Shown one piece after another: positions 11,112 to 20,789 of a stretch of DNA of 64,000 nucleotides. The DNA comes from Ctenosaura bakeri. Its lineage: Eukaryota; Chordata; Lepidosauria; Squamata; Iguanidae. The stretch spans positions 124,001 to 188,000 of the forward strand of contig CAOLHI010002138.1 in assembly GCA_948474755.1 (NCBI GenBank). Reading direction: 5' to 3'. Positions within the stretch are counted from its first letter, which is position 1, and each line of letters opens with the position of its first letter. Position numbers and translations under genes: made by a program. The notes under the pieces are model-generated. The model had not been told where the DNA came from and searched no databases. It saw only the letters and a list, made by a program, of their open reading frames with translations.

Positions 11112-11495
11112 CAGTCAGCCCTCCACATTTGTAGGTTTCATTTTGGGGGATTTGATTATTCATGGATTCTTTGCTGCCACTTCTGCTGCCCTATGCCATT
11201 TTTAATAAGGACTGCAAGCCTCATGAGAATGAGAAACTGCAAATAAGGCTTGTAACTCCATATTAAAATGGTGTGGGGCAGCAATGGAGGTGGCAGTAAG
11301 CCCCACCAGCCACCTACTTCTACCTTGTGAAGGAACCTTGATGCCTCAAGGGAATCTACGGTGCGTTGAATATGGTGATCATACTTTTTTTTGTGTGTTA
11401 AATATGGTTTGGAGGGGCCTAGAGTTATTCATGTTTTTCCCCCCTTTCACGGGGGTGCCGTGCCCCTAACCCTAGCAAATGTGGGGAGATGACTA
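11112..11495. mobile_element. pogo/Tigger-like MITE with TA target site
   Basis: The left end CAGTCAGCCCTCCACATTTG is mirrored by the right end CAAATGTGGGGAGATGACT(A), giving imperfect inverted repeats of about 20 bp. Both ends abut TA (11110-11111 and 11496-11497), the target of Tc1/mariner-pogo transposases. It is about 384 bp with no transposase, so nonautonomous. It is nested within the 3' part of the L1 remnant and is therefore younger than it. Confidence 0.68.
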
Positions 11496-11644
11496 TATTC
11501 TCTTTTCATTTTTTTCTATCTTCACTTCTTTTTAATCATGTTTTCTTTCTTTTGTTTCTTCTGTTTGTTGTTTGTAGTTTCTTTCTTTATTTGTACGTAT
11601 CTTGAAAACGTTCAACAGAACTTACAAAAAATAAATAAATCAGG

Positions 11645-13245
11645 CATAGTGTTTGTACCTAGAAAACAGCTTTTTTTTGTGTAGGTACCATTTTCTATGC
11701 AAAAAATGCCAATTATTTTCCTACATTGGAAATGCTATTTTCTGCAGGAAAAAAAAGTGCAAATTTTTATGATAAACAAGCCCTGACCTGTGAAGACTCA
11801 CATCAAGCCTGGGTTCTTCTTGTCAGAATTTACCAACACTCAAGAAACACACCTATGATCATTTTTCAAATACCAAAATATTTTCCAAACATTCTTTAAA
11901 CATTCTTTCCATTCCTACTCACCACTCCTGCTATGACATATCAATGTGTGTGCCGATACATGAAATTATTCATATCCTGATCAATCTATTTTCCTTCTTT
12001 CTCATTCTCTTAACCTTTTTCTTGTCTTTCTCTCTTCTCCTTCTTGTTCTCACTCTTCTTCTTCAACAATCTCCTTTTCTTGGAAGAATTAGGTTTTGAA
12101 GAAAAGTTCCCTCTGCTCCAGTTATAGCTTTTCTTTTTGAGGCCTGGAAGGGGTAGGTAATTTTTCCAGAGTGGAACAGAAGGAAAGGTGGAGATTAATC
12201 TTTTCTTTCCCAGTTCTATTCACTCCTCCATGTGAGAATTCCTTTTTTTAATTGTTGTTGTTTTTTCCCCACATAACCATGGCAAAAAAGTGATGCTGCA
12301 GGCTGGATAGTAGGTCCCACAAGACAGAAGTTCCTCACCCCTATTTTGTAGTAACATTAGGAATTCAGATAAGCTAGTGATGGTTCTAAATTCCAAGTCT
12401 AAAACATCCTAAATATAGATTTTCTTAAGACTACATAAAATGTTATTCCCCTAAATAAGTACATTATAGAGTAGGATGGGCCTCAGTAATGTGCGAGCCA
12501 CAAAGCCCAACACAGTCTCTCAGTGTTGAATCACTGTGAATGGTCAGTGATTTGCAAAGCTTCCTGGTTTTAGGTCTAAGTTCAAAATAAGGAGAGAAGG
12601 TTCAATGAACTCCTGGTGGCTCAATCTACATTATTGAACAGTTGCATTTGTATCAGTTTAGTAATGGATCATAGCAGAGGTGGATGTTATGAAGCATTCC
12701 AGATGTTTTATGCTGAAACTTCCACATTCCCTTAGACTTGCTCATGCTAACAAGGTCTAATGGGAAATTTAGGCCCCAAATATATGGTAGGACAAAATTC
12801 ACTATCTCTGGATTTTGAGTAGTTACATCTTCACTATCTTGGATGTATTGTGAAGTCATAGGCTATTGTATATAAGACTTGATTTTTTTTTTTAAAAAAA
12901 AAGGAGTATCAGTTTTCCAAAGTGTTTAATCAAAAGGAGGTTCACTTCATCTTTTGTTATTTCTTTTTCTCATTTACTGTCCGAGAGAATCTATATTTCA
13001 TCTTAATACAGATAGATCTACTTTTTTTGTTGGCCATGTCAGTAGAGTTGATGAACTACTGATTAATTAGTTTAAAACTGTTGTTGGACAAAGGCTGTAC
13101 CAGCAAAAAGAGTTTTCCTTTTCTTTTTATTTTAAAGTATGCATTTTCTTTCCAGCTGTTTTGTTCTTTGTTCAGAAGTTGTGTGTGAAACTTTCTACTC
13201 TTTCAGCTATTCATTTTTTTAAAAAAATATCCTTGAAGCCAAGCA
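11645..13245. other. Unannotated stretch
   Basis: No gene recognised. It includes a pyrimidine-rich tract (11985-12083) and a T/A run (12882-12903). A segment at 11655-11780 rich in motifs such as TTTTCTGCAG and TGCAAAAAATGCC resembles parts of 21200-21310 and may be an unclassified old repeat. Confidence 0.4.
11985..12083. repeat. CT-rich low-complexity tract
   Basis: About 100 bp of almost pure pyrimidine on the plus strand, imperfect CTT/TCTC units. Confidence 0.8.
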
Positions 13246-13247
13246 AC

Positions 13248-13467
13248 ATCAGAGTGTGATCAAGATGAGAAAAGTTATTAAGCAGAAAGAACACACAAAT
13301 CAGGAAAGGTCGCAGCAGCTCACTTTTGCCTAAGCCTCTTGAGAAGACAGTATTTGACCCTCTTCTTCTTTCCACTCTGCTGAGTCTCTTGCATGCAAAC
13401 TACTTTTTAAACTTTGAACATAAACAAACATAAACATTGACAAAAGAGGAAAGCAGGGGGAAGAGGA
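13248..13467. repeat. Unclassified interspersed repeat D, copy 1
   Basis: Begins CATCAGAGTGTGATCAAGAT and runs to AAGCAGGGGGAAGAGG. A diverged copy in the same orientation starts at 19341 with CATCAGAGTGTGGTCAAGAT. Shared blocks include AAAGTTATTAA, CAGGA(A/G)AGGT and CAAACTACTT. No coding capacity or terminal structure is visible. Confidence 0.6.
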
Positions 13468-13941
13468 CTCAGAGCTTATTCCATGATGTCAGTGCCTCCA
13501 TGAAACAGTGGGGAATATTAGCTCAAAGGGGAGGCCTGCAGGGGTAGTGCAGTTCCTATCAAGATCTATTACACCTGTGTATGCCAGTACCAATACAGGT
13601 ACACCAGCCAGAGAGTCAAAGAATATTTGTTTTATTAGGGGAATTAACAATCACATGCAGACAAGATAAAGCAATCCTGCAATCGCACAAAGCTAACTGA
13701 AGGAAAGTGAGGAAAAATTGGATATTGAGAAGTTAGGGTGTAGTGGGTGGTATTTAGCTGTCCAGAGAAAAGAGATGAAGTGATGGCCCGGACTAGGGCC
13801 CTTTTCGCACCTTACCTTTTCCCGTCGCTGGGCTGCTTGGCTCGCACATTAAGGCTTGGGGGGAACGCTCCCGCATCCCTCCTGCTTCAACTCCGCAGCA
13901 ACTTCCTCGTCACATGAACACCCCACCTCTTCTGTTTGCAG

Positions 13942-14017
13942 TGCAGTCTGGGACCTCACAGGCTGCACTGAGGAGAAGATGTGCGTCCAGCCTGGCTCCC
14001 GAGGCTTCGCACGCCAG
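13942..14017 (+). other. 76-nt exon-like cassette in MITE copy 1
   Basis: Preceded by the pyrimidine-rich acceptor CCTCTTCTGTTTGCAG and followed by the consensus donor CAG|GTAAGT. The sister copies at 20832-20907 and 21465-21540 have the same length and the same two splice-like borders. 76 is not a multiple of three. Whether it is ever spliced is unknown. Confidence 0.45.
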
Positions 14018-14097
14018 GTAAGTGTGTGTGGGGCCCGAGAGCGATACACAACCAAAAATAATAAGCCAAAAATATAAAAATGTGTGTGCGTTAGGCT

Positions 14098-14163
14098 CTT
14101 GAGTGTCACATAAATGTGAGTGCATCGTGTGGACTGCTCCTTACATTTATGCAATGCTCAAGG
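14098..14163. repeat. Hairpin in MITE copy 1
   Basis: Two nested stems: CTTGAG pairs with CTCAAG, and CATAAATGT pairs with ACATTTATG, around a loop of about 20 bases. The equivalent hairpin at about 21630-21693 keeps the pairing with different bases. Confidence 0.6.
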
Positions 14164-14521
14164 GACTCTTTTGCTTCAGAAATTCCATGTGAATTGGCAC
14201 AGGACAGTAACAACCTATGTTCAAAGTACTATGAGCTATCTGGCTTAGAGCTAGAGTTTAAATATTCTTTTTTTCTGCCCTGGGGGGAAAGTGTTAATGG
14301 CTCTATTGCAGAGTAGATAAGGAGGTCCAGAATGAGCTAATGGCCTTAGCATTAGGTAACAAAGGACTGATGGGAATCATGATAGCTCCCTTAATGGTGG
14401 GACAGGTGAAGTGAAAAAGGGGAGTTTTAATGGACCGAGGAAGAGGGTAGAAGACAATCAGTTATTTTATGGGTGCAGTTTTGGGTGCTATTGTTTCAAA
14501 AGGTTGAGTTGCTGAGGAACA

Positions 14522-14749
14522 TTTGCCAGTGTTTTACACTTTACAAGTGGAACAATCTGTCTTTTCCTGATCCTCCTGATTTCTCATTTTTCCAGTCTTA
14601 AGTTTAATTTGTTCCATTTCCATATCACTTTCAATACACATTTTTATGCACAATTTTGAATAACAAAATTTTGTTTTGTTTTTGTTATCTGTACAGTCCA
14701 TTATAAAATTTGGAGAATTTTGAGTATGAAAGATAGGTGGATTTTGGTT

Positions 14750-14757
<8 letters not shown>
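14522..14757. other. Unannotated stretch
   Basis: AT-rich, nothing recognised. Confidence 0.4.

Positions 14758-14784
<27 letters not shown>
14758..14784. repeat. (TG)n microsatellite
   Basis: About 13 TG units preceded by a short TA run, abutting a SINE tail. Confidence 0.95.
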
Positions 14785-14785
14785 A

Positions 14786-14900
14786 CCTTCCAGTTGCCCC
14801 TCTGTTTATAGTGATTCTGTCAATTTCATAGCATTTTCTCAGGCAAGGAACACTCAGAAGTGTTTTGCCAGTTCCTTCTTCTGAAATATCAGCTACAGCA
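14786..14900 (-). mobile_element. 5S-Sauria SINE tail, head missing
   Basis: Matches the tail part of the SINE at 42537-42740 in the same order: AATTTCATAG, ATTTTCT, AGGCAAGGAACACTCAGA, TGCCAGTTCCTTCTTCTGAA, and CTACAGCA. Similarity stops exactly where the 5S-like head should begin, at 14901. This is probably 5' truncation, because the missing head is not found downstream. Confidence 0.6.
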
Positions 14901-14917
14901 TGTCATACCTTCCTTCC

Positions 14918-15475
14918 AGAGCACAAACTCTGACTCAGCGTCTGAAACAGAGGGCATGCCAGAGGCTGAAACAGACGGCATGCCTGGGCTCACTGTACAG
15001 AGAGAGGTTGCAGTTCAGGAAACAGAACAGTGGATGGTGCCGGCTCCAATAGAGAGTCCTGCCTCTTCAGATATCAAGGAACACTTACCTCAACCCAGCT
15101 TTGCAGTGCACAGGCAGCAGAGAGAGAGCCAGTGCCACTCTCTCACGATTTATAACCAACAACAATCAATCAAGTCTCAGTTGTACTAGGCTCAGGACTG
15201 ATTTAGCTGGCATTCTTCCCCTTCAGGAGTTATCAGAGCTTATCTGATCTGCTATCTTGTTGAATGCCTTGACAAATGCCCAGATTTACCTTGGACCCTC
15301 CCTTGCTGTGAAACCCTGGTGGACTTTGTTTATCTTGGACTTTATTTATGACAACTTCCTTACTGCCTGGAAATAAGTAACAAGCTGGGAGATACTCAGT
15401 TTGTTTTGTTTGATTTATCAGCCATGCCAGGAATGAGATAAGATACAGCATACTGCTGTATAAAATTCAGAGGTA
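14918..15475 (+). mobile_element. Possible gypsy-like LTR segment
   Basis: An open stretch (to 15189) encodes an acidic tail with repeated SETEGMPEAETDGMPG-type units and ends QRESQCHS...IKSQLY. It then runs into noncoding sequence with a GTATAAAATTC motif at about 15458. The layout resembles the LTR at 19816-20780, where a frame ends RRRRAESSQL and then runs into U3. In several gypsy elements the pol frame enters the 3' LTR. Ends and target duplication are not identifiable, so the class is tentative. Confidence 0.3.
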
Positions 15476-15649
15476 CAACAGACTGAAAAATTAACATATA
15501 TAATAGCACATTTCTGTATTAATTTGGGACATGTAAATTAGATGTGAGCCAGATTTCCCATCTGTGACAAAAAATAATAATAATCTGTGGTAGATTTTAT
15601 CTACTGCCACATACTAACACTACTGCTGAGTATGTTCTGGCTCTAGATC

Positions 15650-15717
15650 TCCTGAGTTGAGTAGAATGTTGGACTAGACGGCTTACAATGCCTCCTTGAC
15701 CTCTATGATCCTAAGAT
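15650..15717 (+). mobile_element. CR1 3'-end fragment
   Basis: Keeps the CR1 tail pattern: ATGTTGGACTAGACGGC, CCTCCTTGACC, then CTATGATCCTA. This corresponds to GGTTGGACTGGATGGCC, CTCTTCCAAC, CTATGATTCTATGA in the better copies. Old and short. Confidence 0.5.
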
Positions 15718-15719
15718 AC

Positions 15720-16221
15720 TACTGTAGTCCCATAAAAAGGGAGCACTATATTACAAAAATGGGACACCCATACCAAAATATAAATATGACTATATTATGT
15801 ATTAGGTTCTGATTAAAATCTTATCTATTATCCATGTAACTAGCAGTTTCTTTTGGATCACAGAATAATGGGATCCAATTTATTTAAATATTTCAGTGGA
15901 GGGGAAAAGTGTGTCTTAACTGCCTAAACCAAATATAGTCTTTAAAACATGTTTTGCATTTCATTTTTCTTACAAAAAAGAATTCAACTCAATATTTGCT
16001 TCTCTCTTCCTGCCCATGGGGAAAGGATATGTAAATTAGGCAGTCAAGATTAACCTCAAATTAGGATAAAGCTAATTAAAACATAGTGTTTCCAATGGAG
16101 AAATTTCTAGGTTTTGAGTATCACAGATACTCTTATGTGTAGACTTCCATTTCCTTCAAAAGGCACAATATGGCTAATCTGGATTTAAAATTAAAATATA
16201 AAATAAAGCTTCATGTTTATA
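15720..16221. other. Unannotated stretch
   Basis: AT-rich, nothing recognised. Confidence 0.45.
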
Positions 16222-16257
16222 TGTGTGTGTGTGTGCGTGTGCGTGCGTGCACACACA
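16222..16257. repeat. (TG)n/(CGTG)n microsatellite
   Basis: TG repeats grading into GCGTGCGTGC and a short CA run. Confidence 0.93.
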
Positions 16258-16665
16258 TTTTTTTATAGACTGAACACAAAATAAAACCTCTTCTCTCTCC
16301 ACCTGAATTTCAATATCAGCATTTATGTACCTGTATCCTTTTGCATTCATTCATAATAGATAAAAGTCTGCCTGTTTAAAATTAGATAAGCCTTCAGGGA
16401 TAATGCTGTTAAATAAGACATTTCATATAGTGAAAGTTTTTGTATTTCTCCTTTGGTACAAATTATGTGTATGTCTGTATGTTATCTGTAATAGCAGGTT
16501 ACCACAATTTTTGATCCACAAAGACAAACACAACACTAGCTCTGTTTTTGTTACAGTTGTTGTTGTTTTGTTATTTGAGGTAGACAACCAAATCAGGTGT
16601 ATTGACCCTCCAGCAAACCGTAGAGACAGATAAGCTGACTTTCAAATGAGAAGACTCATCAGTTT

Positions 16666-16691
16666 CTCTATCTATCATCTATCTATCTATA
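16666..16691. repeat. (TCTA)n microsatellite
   Basis: Short interrupted tetranucleotide array. Confidence 0.9.
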
Positions 16692-17045
16692 TTCATTAGC
16701 TACTAGTTGCAAAAATCAAAGCAGTCCAAACTTATCCTGGGGGTAGTTTCATGGGCCACATAGATATTTGTGTCCATCTTTATTAAATAATTTTAAAATG
16801 TGGCAATACCTCTAATTAAAAAGTACCCCATCAAATTTCAAAAGAACAACCAAGTCCATCTTAATATGCACAATGAAGAAATTTCTGCAGGGGCAGGCCA
16901 AGAGTTTCTTACTGCCTGAGGCAGACCAGCAAATAATGTCCTTTCACGTACTGTCAGAGGACCAAAGACTAATCAATTTATTTTTGGCATCTGAGGCAGA
17001 AAAAAAAGAATCTGGCAAGTGCTTCTCATTGTCCCTGGCAGGAAA

Positions 17046-17078
17046 TATATGCTGCCCATGGAGGACAGCATATATGTA
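17046..17078. repeat. Short inverted repeat
   Basis: ATATATGCTG and its reverse complement CAGCATATAT flank a GC-rich spacer, giving a small potential hairpin. Confidence 0.6.
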
Positions 17079-18199
17079 CTCTAAAATCGTACTATCTCAG
17101 GGTTTTTGGATCATGGTGGGAGATTACTGATTCTAATGGCTCCAGTAGAAAGACATCATTGTATCGTGAATTTAGCCACATGTTACATACTAAGAGTAAT
17201 GTGTAGATTGGCTTGAAGGGGCATTTAACACAGAAAATCTGGCTGATATTTGGAAGCAAGCATCCATGGGATAAATATTCAATGCAAGATTCCAAAAGTA
17301 CTACATAATTCAAAAACAGACAGCCCTGTCCCTGTTGTGAATTTCAAGGCATAACCAATTTCCCATCACATGGTTGATGATAGTGCTAATTTTCTTTCTT
17401 CATACCTTACAATATTGTCTCCAAATCATCAGCAGAAGCAACAGAAAATTGAATTCATTTGTAGATGTTAAACTTTGGTTAAATTTAATTATCTCCTTTT
17501 CTGTGTTAGCAAAAAAAGGTGGTGGGGCAGGAAATATTGTTTCTGTTCTTCTCTTGCAAATAATTAAAACCATGAGGTGTAGCAGATGCTATTTTTAATC
17601 TCCTGCTGGGGAATTATGACACATGTGAGACCTGGGAGGGGGGAGGGACATTTGGAACTACTTTCTGTTTTGCATAAGGCGTTTGATAATGCTAACAACT
17701 CAAATTATTTAAATTGATTGAAAAACACAGTATTTTACTTTACCGCTAGGATAATGAGAACTATAATGAACAAGTACCTCTTCATTTGTATTTTCAGCAT
17801 TCTGTGCACATATAAACTAGGAGTGTACCAAACAGGCAATAGCCATTCCTTGCTATTTCACCTGTCTTGAAGTCAATCAATTTGTTTCAGAAGTGAAGTG
17901 AAATGAAAAACTTTTAGGATCAGGAAAATCAGAATCATCATTATTATATTTTCAGGAAAAAAGCTAAGTTCTGAAGAACACTGGGAAATTCAAAATGACT
18001 GTGTGTGTATGCATGTTTACACATGCATACACCCACATATATATACCCCCCCCAACACCTTTTCCATTGTGGGGCTTCCCATTGTAGAGTGTGTCAGCTA
18101 TATGTATATAGAATAACACATGTCTTTAGAGGATGTGTAGATGATTCCTCAAGCATCTCATCTCCTTTAAGAGATGGTACTGAATCCTGGCCCCACAAG

Positions 18200-18850
18200 T
18201 AAGGCTAGTAAGACTAATGGCTGACACTGTCATGCCACAGTCCCAGGATTCAGGGGCAAACCCAAACAGGATCCTTCCCAGTAGCCACAACACACAAACA
18301 AGACAGTACTCACTGCTGCTGAGCATAGATGAGAAAGGGCTGCAGCCCAGCATAGATGAGAACTGCCCACAAGACTCAGAGCATTTATATAAAGAAGATG
18401 CATTAATTAGGCAAACAGCTGGGGGAGGCTGCTGGCTAGTAAATAGATTGGGTGGGGAGAAGTCCATTGCAGAAAACTAGTATTTCTGGTGAAAATAATA
18501 TATTATTTTGATCTTTGGGTCATATTCCTTGAAAGCCTTGACCCTTGCATTGTGTGCTGACTACACTGCTGGATACTCCCTTGAGCTGACACTCTGAATT
18601 TTTAACTTGGACTGCTAAAACAAAAACTGTAGCTGACTGATAAGCTTTTGTAAACTATGTATGTGGCTGCTAATATAGACTCTATTGGAGGACTGTGAAC
18701 TGTGACTGGTTGTCTAGACAAGACAGAAGCAGACTTGTTAAACAATTAAAGGCATAGTGTGCTGTCCATTCATTCACTGCTGGTGCTACATAACATCATC
18801 TCCCTGCATTGCTTGCACCACTGCTGTCCACCAATCTACATTATTTCTCT
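18200..18850 (+). mobile_element. Possible LTR-like segment
   Basis: An open frame (18217-18480, 87 codons) with no recognised domain is followed by a noncoding tract with AATTAAAGG at about 18742. The general layout recalls the LTR at 19816. No TG...CA pair with a target duplication was found. It includes a short internal duplication of AGCATAGATGAGAA at about 18323 and 18350. Very tentative. Confidence 0.22.
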
Positions 18851-19340
18851 TGGTCATCCAGCTTGTCCTGTCCTCCACTTGTTAAGCTAAGTGCTTTGTG
18901 GCTATTTAGCAGTCACATTAACTAGGGTTTCTTATGGATTGAATTTGAGTGCAGGAAACATCATACCCTTAAAATGGCCAGGTGATCCCCTAAGCAGGCT
19001 CAGCATCTCTTCCAATGTTCCCTCACTCCATTAATTAGATAATGGAATGGGAAAGAAGAAGAAGAGTAAATTTCATAGTTCAGTAATGAACATAGAAGTA
19101 GTTTTGTGGAAACATGGCATTCATACTCCAGAAGCAGTGTGCAGTATGTCTTGAGGTTGAAATGAAGCTCAGATGTCCCTCCATTGAACTTTTAGTTCTT
19201 TCGCAATATTTTTTCCCCCAGTACAATGAAAAAAAGGTGGCTTCTGTGCCATTGTCACATCACTACCCTGAACTTAACTGTCACACACTATACCCTTAGA
19301 CATTTCACTGCTGGAAACTGGGAGACATGTGGCCCACCAT
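18851..19340. other. Unannotated stretch
   Basis: Nothing recognised. Confidence 0.45.
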
Positions 19341-19565
19341 CATCAGAGTGTGGTCAAGATGGCAAAAAGTTATTAATGAGGGAAAATACACAAGCCAGGA
19401 GAGGTTGCAGGGGTTTGCTTTTCCCTGAATCTACAGGGAAGGATAAGATTCTGCTCCCTCCTTTACCCTCTCCTCGAGTTAACTGAATACAAACTACTTG
19501 TGCAGTTTGAACTCAATTTGCAGCAATTTAAGTAAGCAGGAGAAGGGGAAAAGTGGGAGGAAGAG
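19341..19565. repeat. Unclassified interspersed repeat D, copy 2
   Basis: Diverged partner of 13248-13467 in the same orientation. The similar region may extend to about 19640, but the other copy is cut off near its LTR. Confidence 0.6.
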
Positions 19566-19810
19566 AAAGAAACAGAGACATTTTCAAAGCCACAAAGATG
19601 ACTGTCTCTGCCAAAATAAGACAGTTGGAGAATATGATGCACTGTCTCCTTCTCTCCTGTCTCTTCAGCTTTGGAAACACTTGCCCTTGCCACCGTATCC
19701 TCCCATCTCAGCATGAAGACAGGAGAAGGACAGGATCACAACAACACTTCTGTCACTGTGGTCTTGTCCTTCTCCCATCCCCAGGTGGCATGATCATGCA
19801 TTAAATTATT
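19566..19810. other. Flank between repeat D and the solo LTR
   Basis: Moderately GC-rich, with open frames on both strands and no recognisable motifs. Possibly a continuation of repeat D. Confidence 0.35.
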
Positions 19811-19815
19811 GATAG
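19811..19815. repeat. Left target duplication of solo LTR
   Basis: GATAG directly before TGTCAG; the same five bases follow CTGACA at 20781-20785. Confidence 0.75.
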
Positions 19816-19873
19816 TGTCAGGGGCCCGGGCCCGGCTGGGCCTGTTGCTGCCCCTGAGGCCACCGCTGAAGCG

Positions 19874-20368
19874 GTGGCAGACGCGGCGGAGGCTCCGGGG
19901 GATCCCGCGGTGCCCGCCGCGGCCAAGGGGCCTTGCCCGAAGGCCGGGGGGAAGGTCGCCGCCGATGGAGCCTGCACGGAGGCCACTGCGGCCGAAGGGG
20001 CCTGCGCGGAGGCCGCTGCGGCTGTGGGGCCTTGCCTGGAGGCCGCGGCGGCCGACGGCTCGGGCCTGGCGGCCGTGGGAGAGGCTGCCAGGCCTGGAGC
20101 CACTTACCTAGAGGCTGCAGGCTCGAGTCCCTTGTTGTCGGCCGGCTTGCCGGGGTGGGCGGGTCCCGGGCCTGCTCCCGGGGCTCCGCCCACCCACGGC
20201 CCCGATGTGCGGGAGGCCTGGGAGTCTGCCTGCGGCCCCGATCCAGAGGAGGCTGATGCCTCTGCCTCACCTCCTCCTTTCCAGCAGCGGCGGCAGGCCA
20301 AGGAGGCCGTCCGCCGGTCCCGGCGCCTGCTGGAGAGGAGGCGACGGGCAGAGAGCTCGCAGCTGTGA
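19874..20368 (+). other. Open frame inside LTR (164 codons), doubtful
   Basis: Alanine/glycine/proline-rich with a 10-residue period from the tandem array (EGACAEAAAA-type units), ending in an arginine-rich tail, RRSRRLLERRRRAESSQL. All six frames are open over much of this GC-rich block, so most of it is a compositional effect. The basic tail resembles the end of the open stretch at 15189 and could be the last residues of a gypsy pol frame reading into the LTR. Confidence 0.25.
19961..20080. repeat. 30-bp tandem array in LTR U3
   Basis: Four imperfect 30-bp units start at 19961, 19991, 20021 and 20051. Each has the pattern GCCGA.GG.GCCTG.. followed by GGAGGCC.CTGCG. Looser related units extend upstream to about 19916. 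Confidence 0.75.
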
Positions 20369-20780
20369 GGCACAGCACAGCTGTGAGCCCTCAGCGACAT
20401 GGCCACGCCGGATTGGCCGGCACCTGGCTTGGAGGGCTATTTGAGGCAGACGCCGGGCTGTGGAAGGCACAGAGCAACAACTGTCGGTCTACCGTGGTCC
20501 TGATGTCCGTGCCTTGTTCCAGCCCGCGCCTGAGTTCAGCCCTCCTGTACGCCTTGGTTAAGTAACCTGCCTTATGTACTTTAACAGCCTGTGTTTCCTG
20601 GGTGATGCAACCCTTTATTTCTGTTAGGACTGAGTGGAAGCCCTGCCTGCATTAAGGACTATTTCTGTTAAGACTGTGTAGAAGCCTGCTTGCTTTGTAC
20701 TTTTGAGTTTTGACTGCATTAAAGCCCTGCACCTCTAACCTGCTCCCCTGCCTCTGCCTGACCACCGCCTGGCACTGACA

Positions 20781-20785
20781 GATAG
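20781..20785. repeat. Right target duplication of solo LTR
   Basis: GATAG, matching 19811-19815. Confidence 0.75.
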
Positions 20786-20789
20786 CTTT

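Larger units (their letters stand above)
9390..11640 (+). mobile_element. Decayed L1 LINE with internal deletion
   Basis: In order on the plus strand: an ORF1-like region (about 9440-10270), then the C-terminal end of ORF2 (about 10440-10960), then a 3' UTR-like tract ending in an AAAAAATAAATAAAT tail near 11640. Endonuclease and reverse transcriptase, which belong between them, are absent, so a multi-kilobase deletion joined ORF1 to the end of ORF2. A pogo-like MITE sits inside the 3' part (11112-11495). Many stops and frameshifts indicate an old copy. The 5' boundary is uncertain. Confidence 0.62.
13795..14200 (+). mobile_element. MITE with exon-like cassette, copy 1 (nested)
   Basis: Begins AGGGCCCTTTTCGCACC inside LTR copy B and ends before AGGACAGTA, where LTR similarity resumes. 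It shares its full order of parts with 21320-21771: GGCCCTTT terminus, acceptor-like site, 76-nt cassette, donor-like site, A-rich middle, then a hairpin. It is GC-richer than its surroundings and has no transposase. The right terminus is degraded, so a target duplication cannot be read. Confidence 0.7.
13484..14521 (-). mobile_element. LTR-like repeat, copy B, split by a MITE
   Basis: Homologous to 4746-5476 along its length (for example CAGTGCCTCCATGAAACAG, and GACTGATGGGAATCATGATA at about 14368-14387). It lacks the first 30-40 bp at the left. On the minus strand it carries AATAAA in the corresponding position. A 0.4-kb MITE interrupts it at 13795-14200. Once that is removed, the length is about 630 bp. 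Confidence 0.6.
16258..18000. other. Unannotated stretch
   Basis: No gene recognised. It contains a short TCTA microsatellite (16666-16691), an inverted repeat around 17046-17078 (ATATATGCTG against CAGCATATAT), and complex AT-rich sequence at 17330-17720 that could be regulatory but shows no direct evidence. Confidence 0.4.
19816..20780 (+). mobile_element. Solo LTR, probably Ty3/gypsy class
   Basis: This 965-bp element starts TGTCAG and ends CTGACA (perfect 6-bp inverted termini) and is flanked by the 5-bp duplication GATAG. The first 600 bp (U3-like) are extremely GC- and CpG-rich, unlike the AT-rich neighbourhood, and include a 30-bp tandem array. An inverted CCAAT box (GATTGG, 20411-20416) and a TATA-like CTATTT (20437-20442) precede the presumed start of R. 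ATTAAA near 20719 is the likely poly(A) signal. A 5-bp duplication is typical of Ty3/gypsy and BEL elements. No internal region is present, so it is a solo LTR left by recombination. Confidence 0.8.

Noticed and set aside
14901..15353. LTR with TGTCAT...ATGACA ends
   Set aside because: No matching flanks, and the right end falls inside a segment that continues as LTR-like sequence.
16403..16633. Hydrophobic 76-codon frame as a small membrane protein
   Set aside because: T-rich DNA gives such frames by chance; no start context or conservation evidence.
19809..20378. Long overlapping open frames in all six frames
   Set aside because: Effect of extreme GC content and the 30-bp array inside an LTR; only the basic tail of one frame is kept as a doubtful pol remnant.
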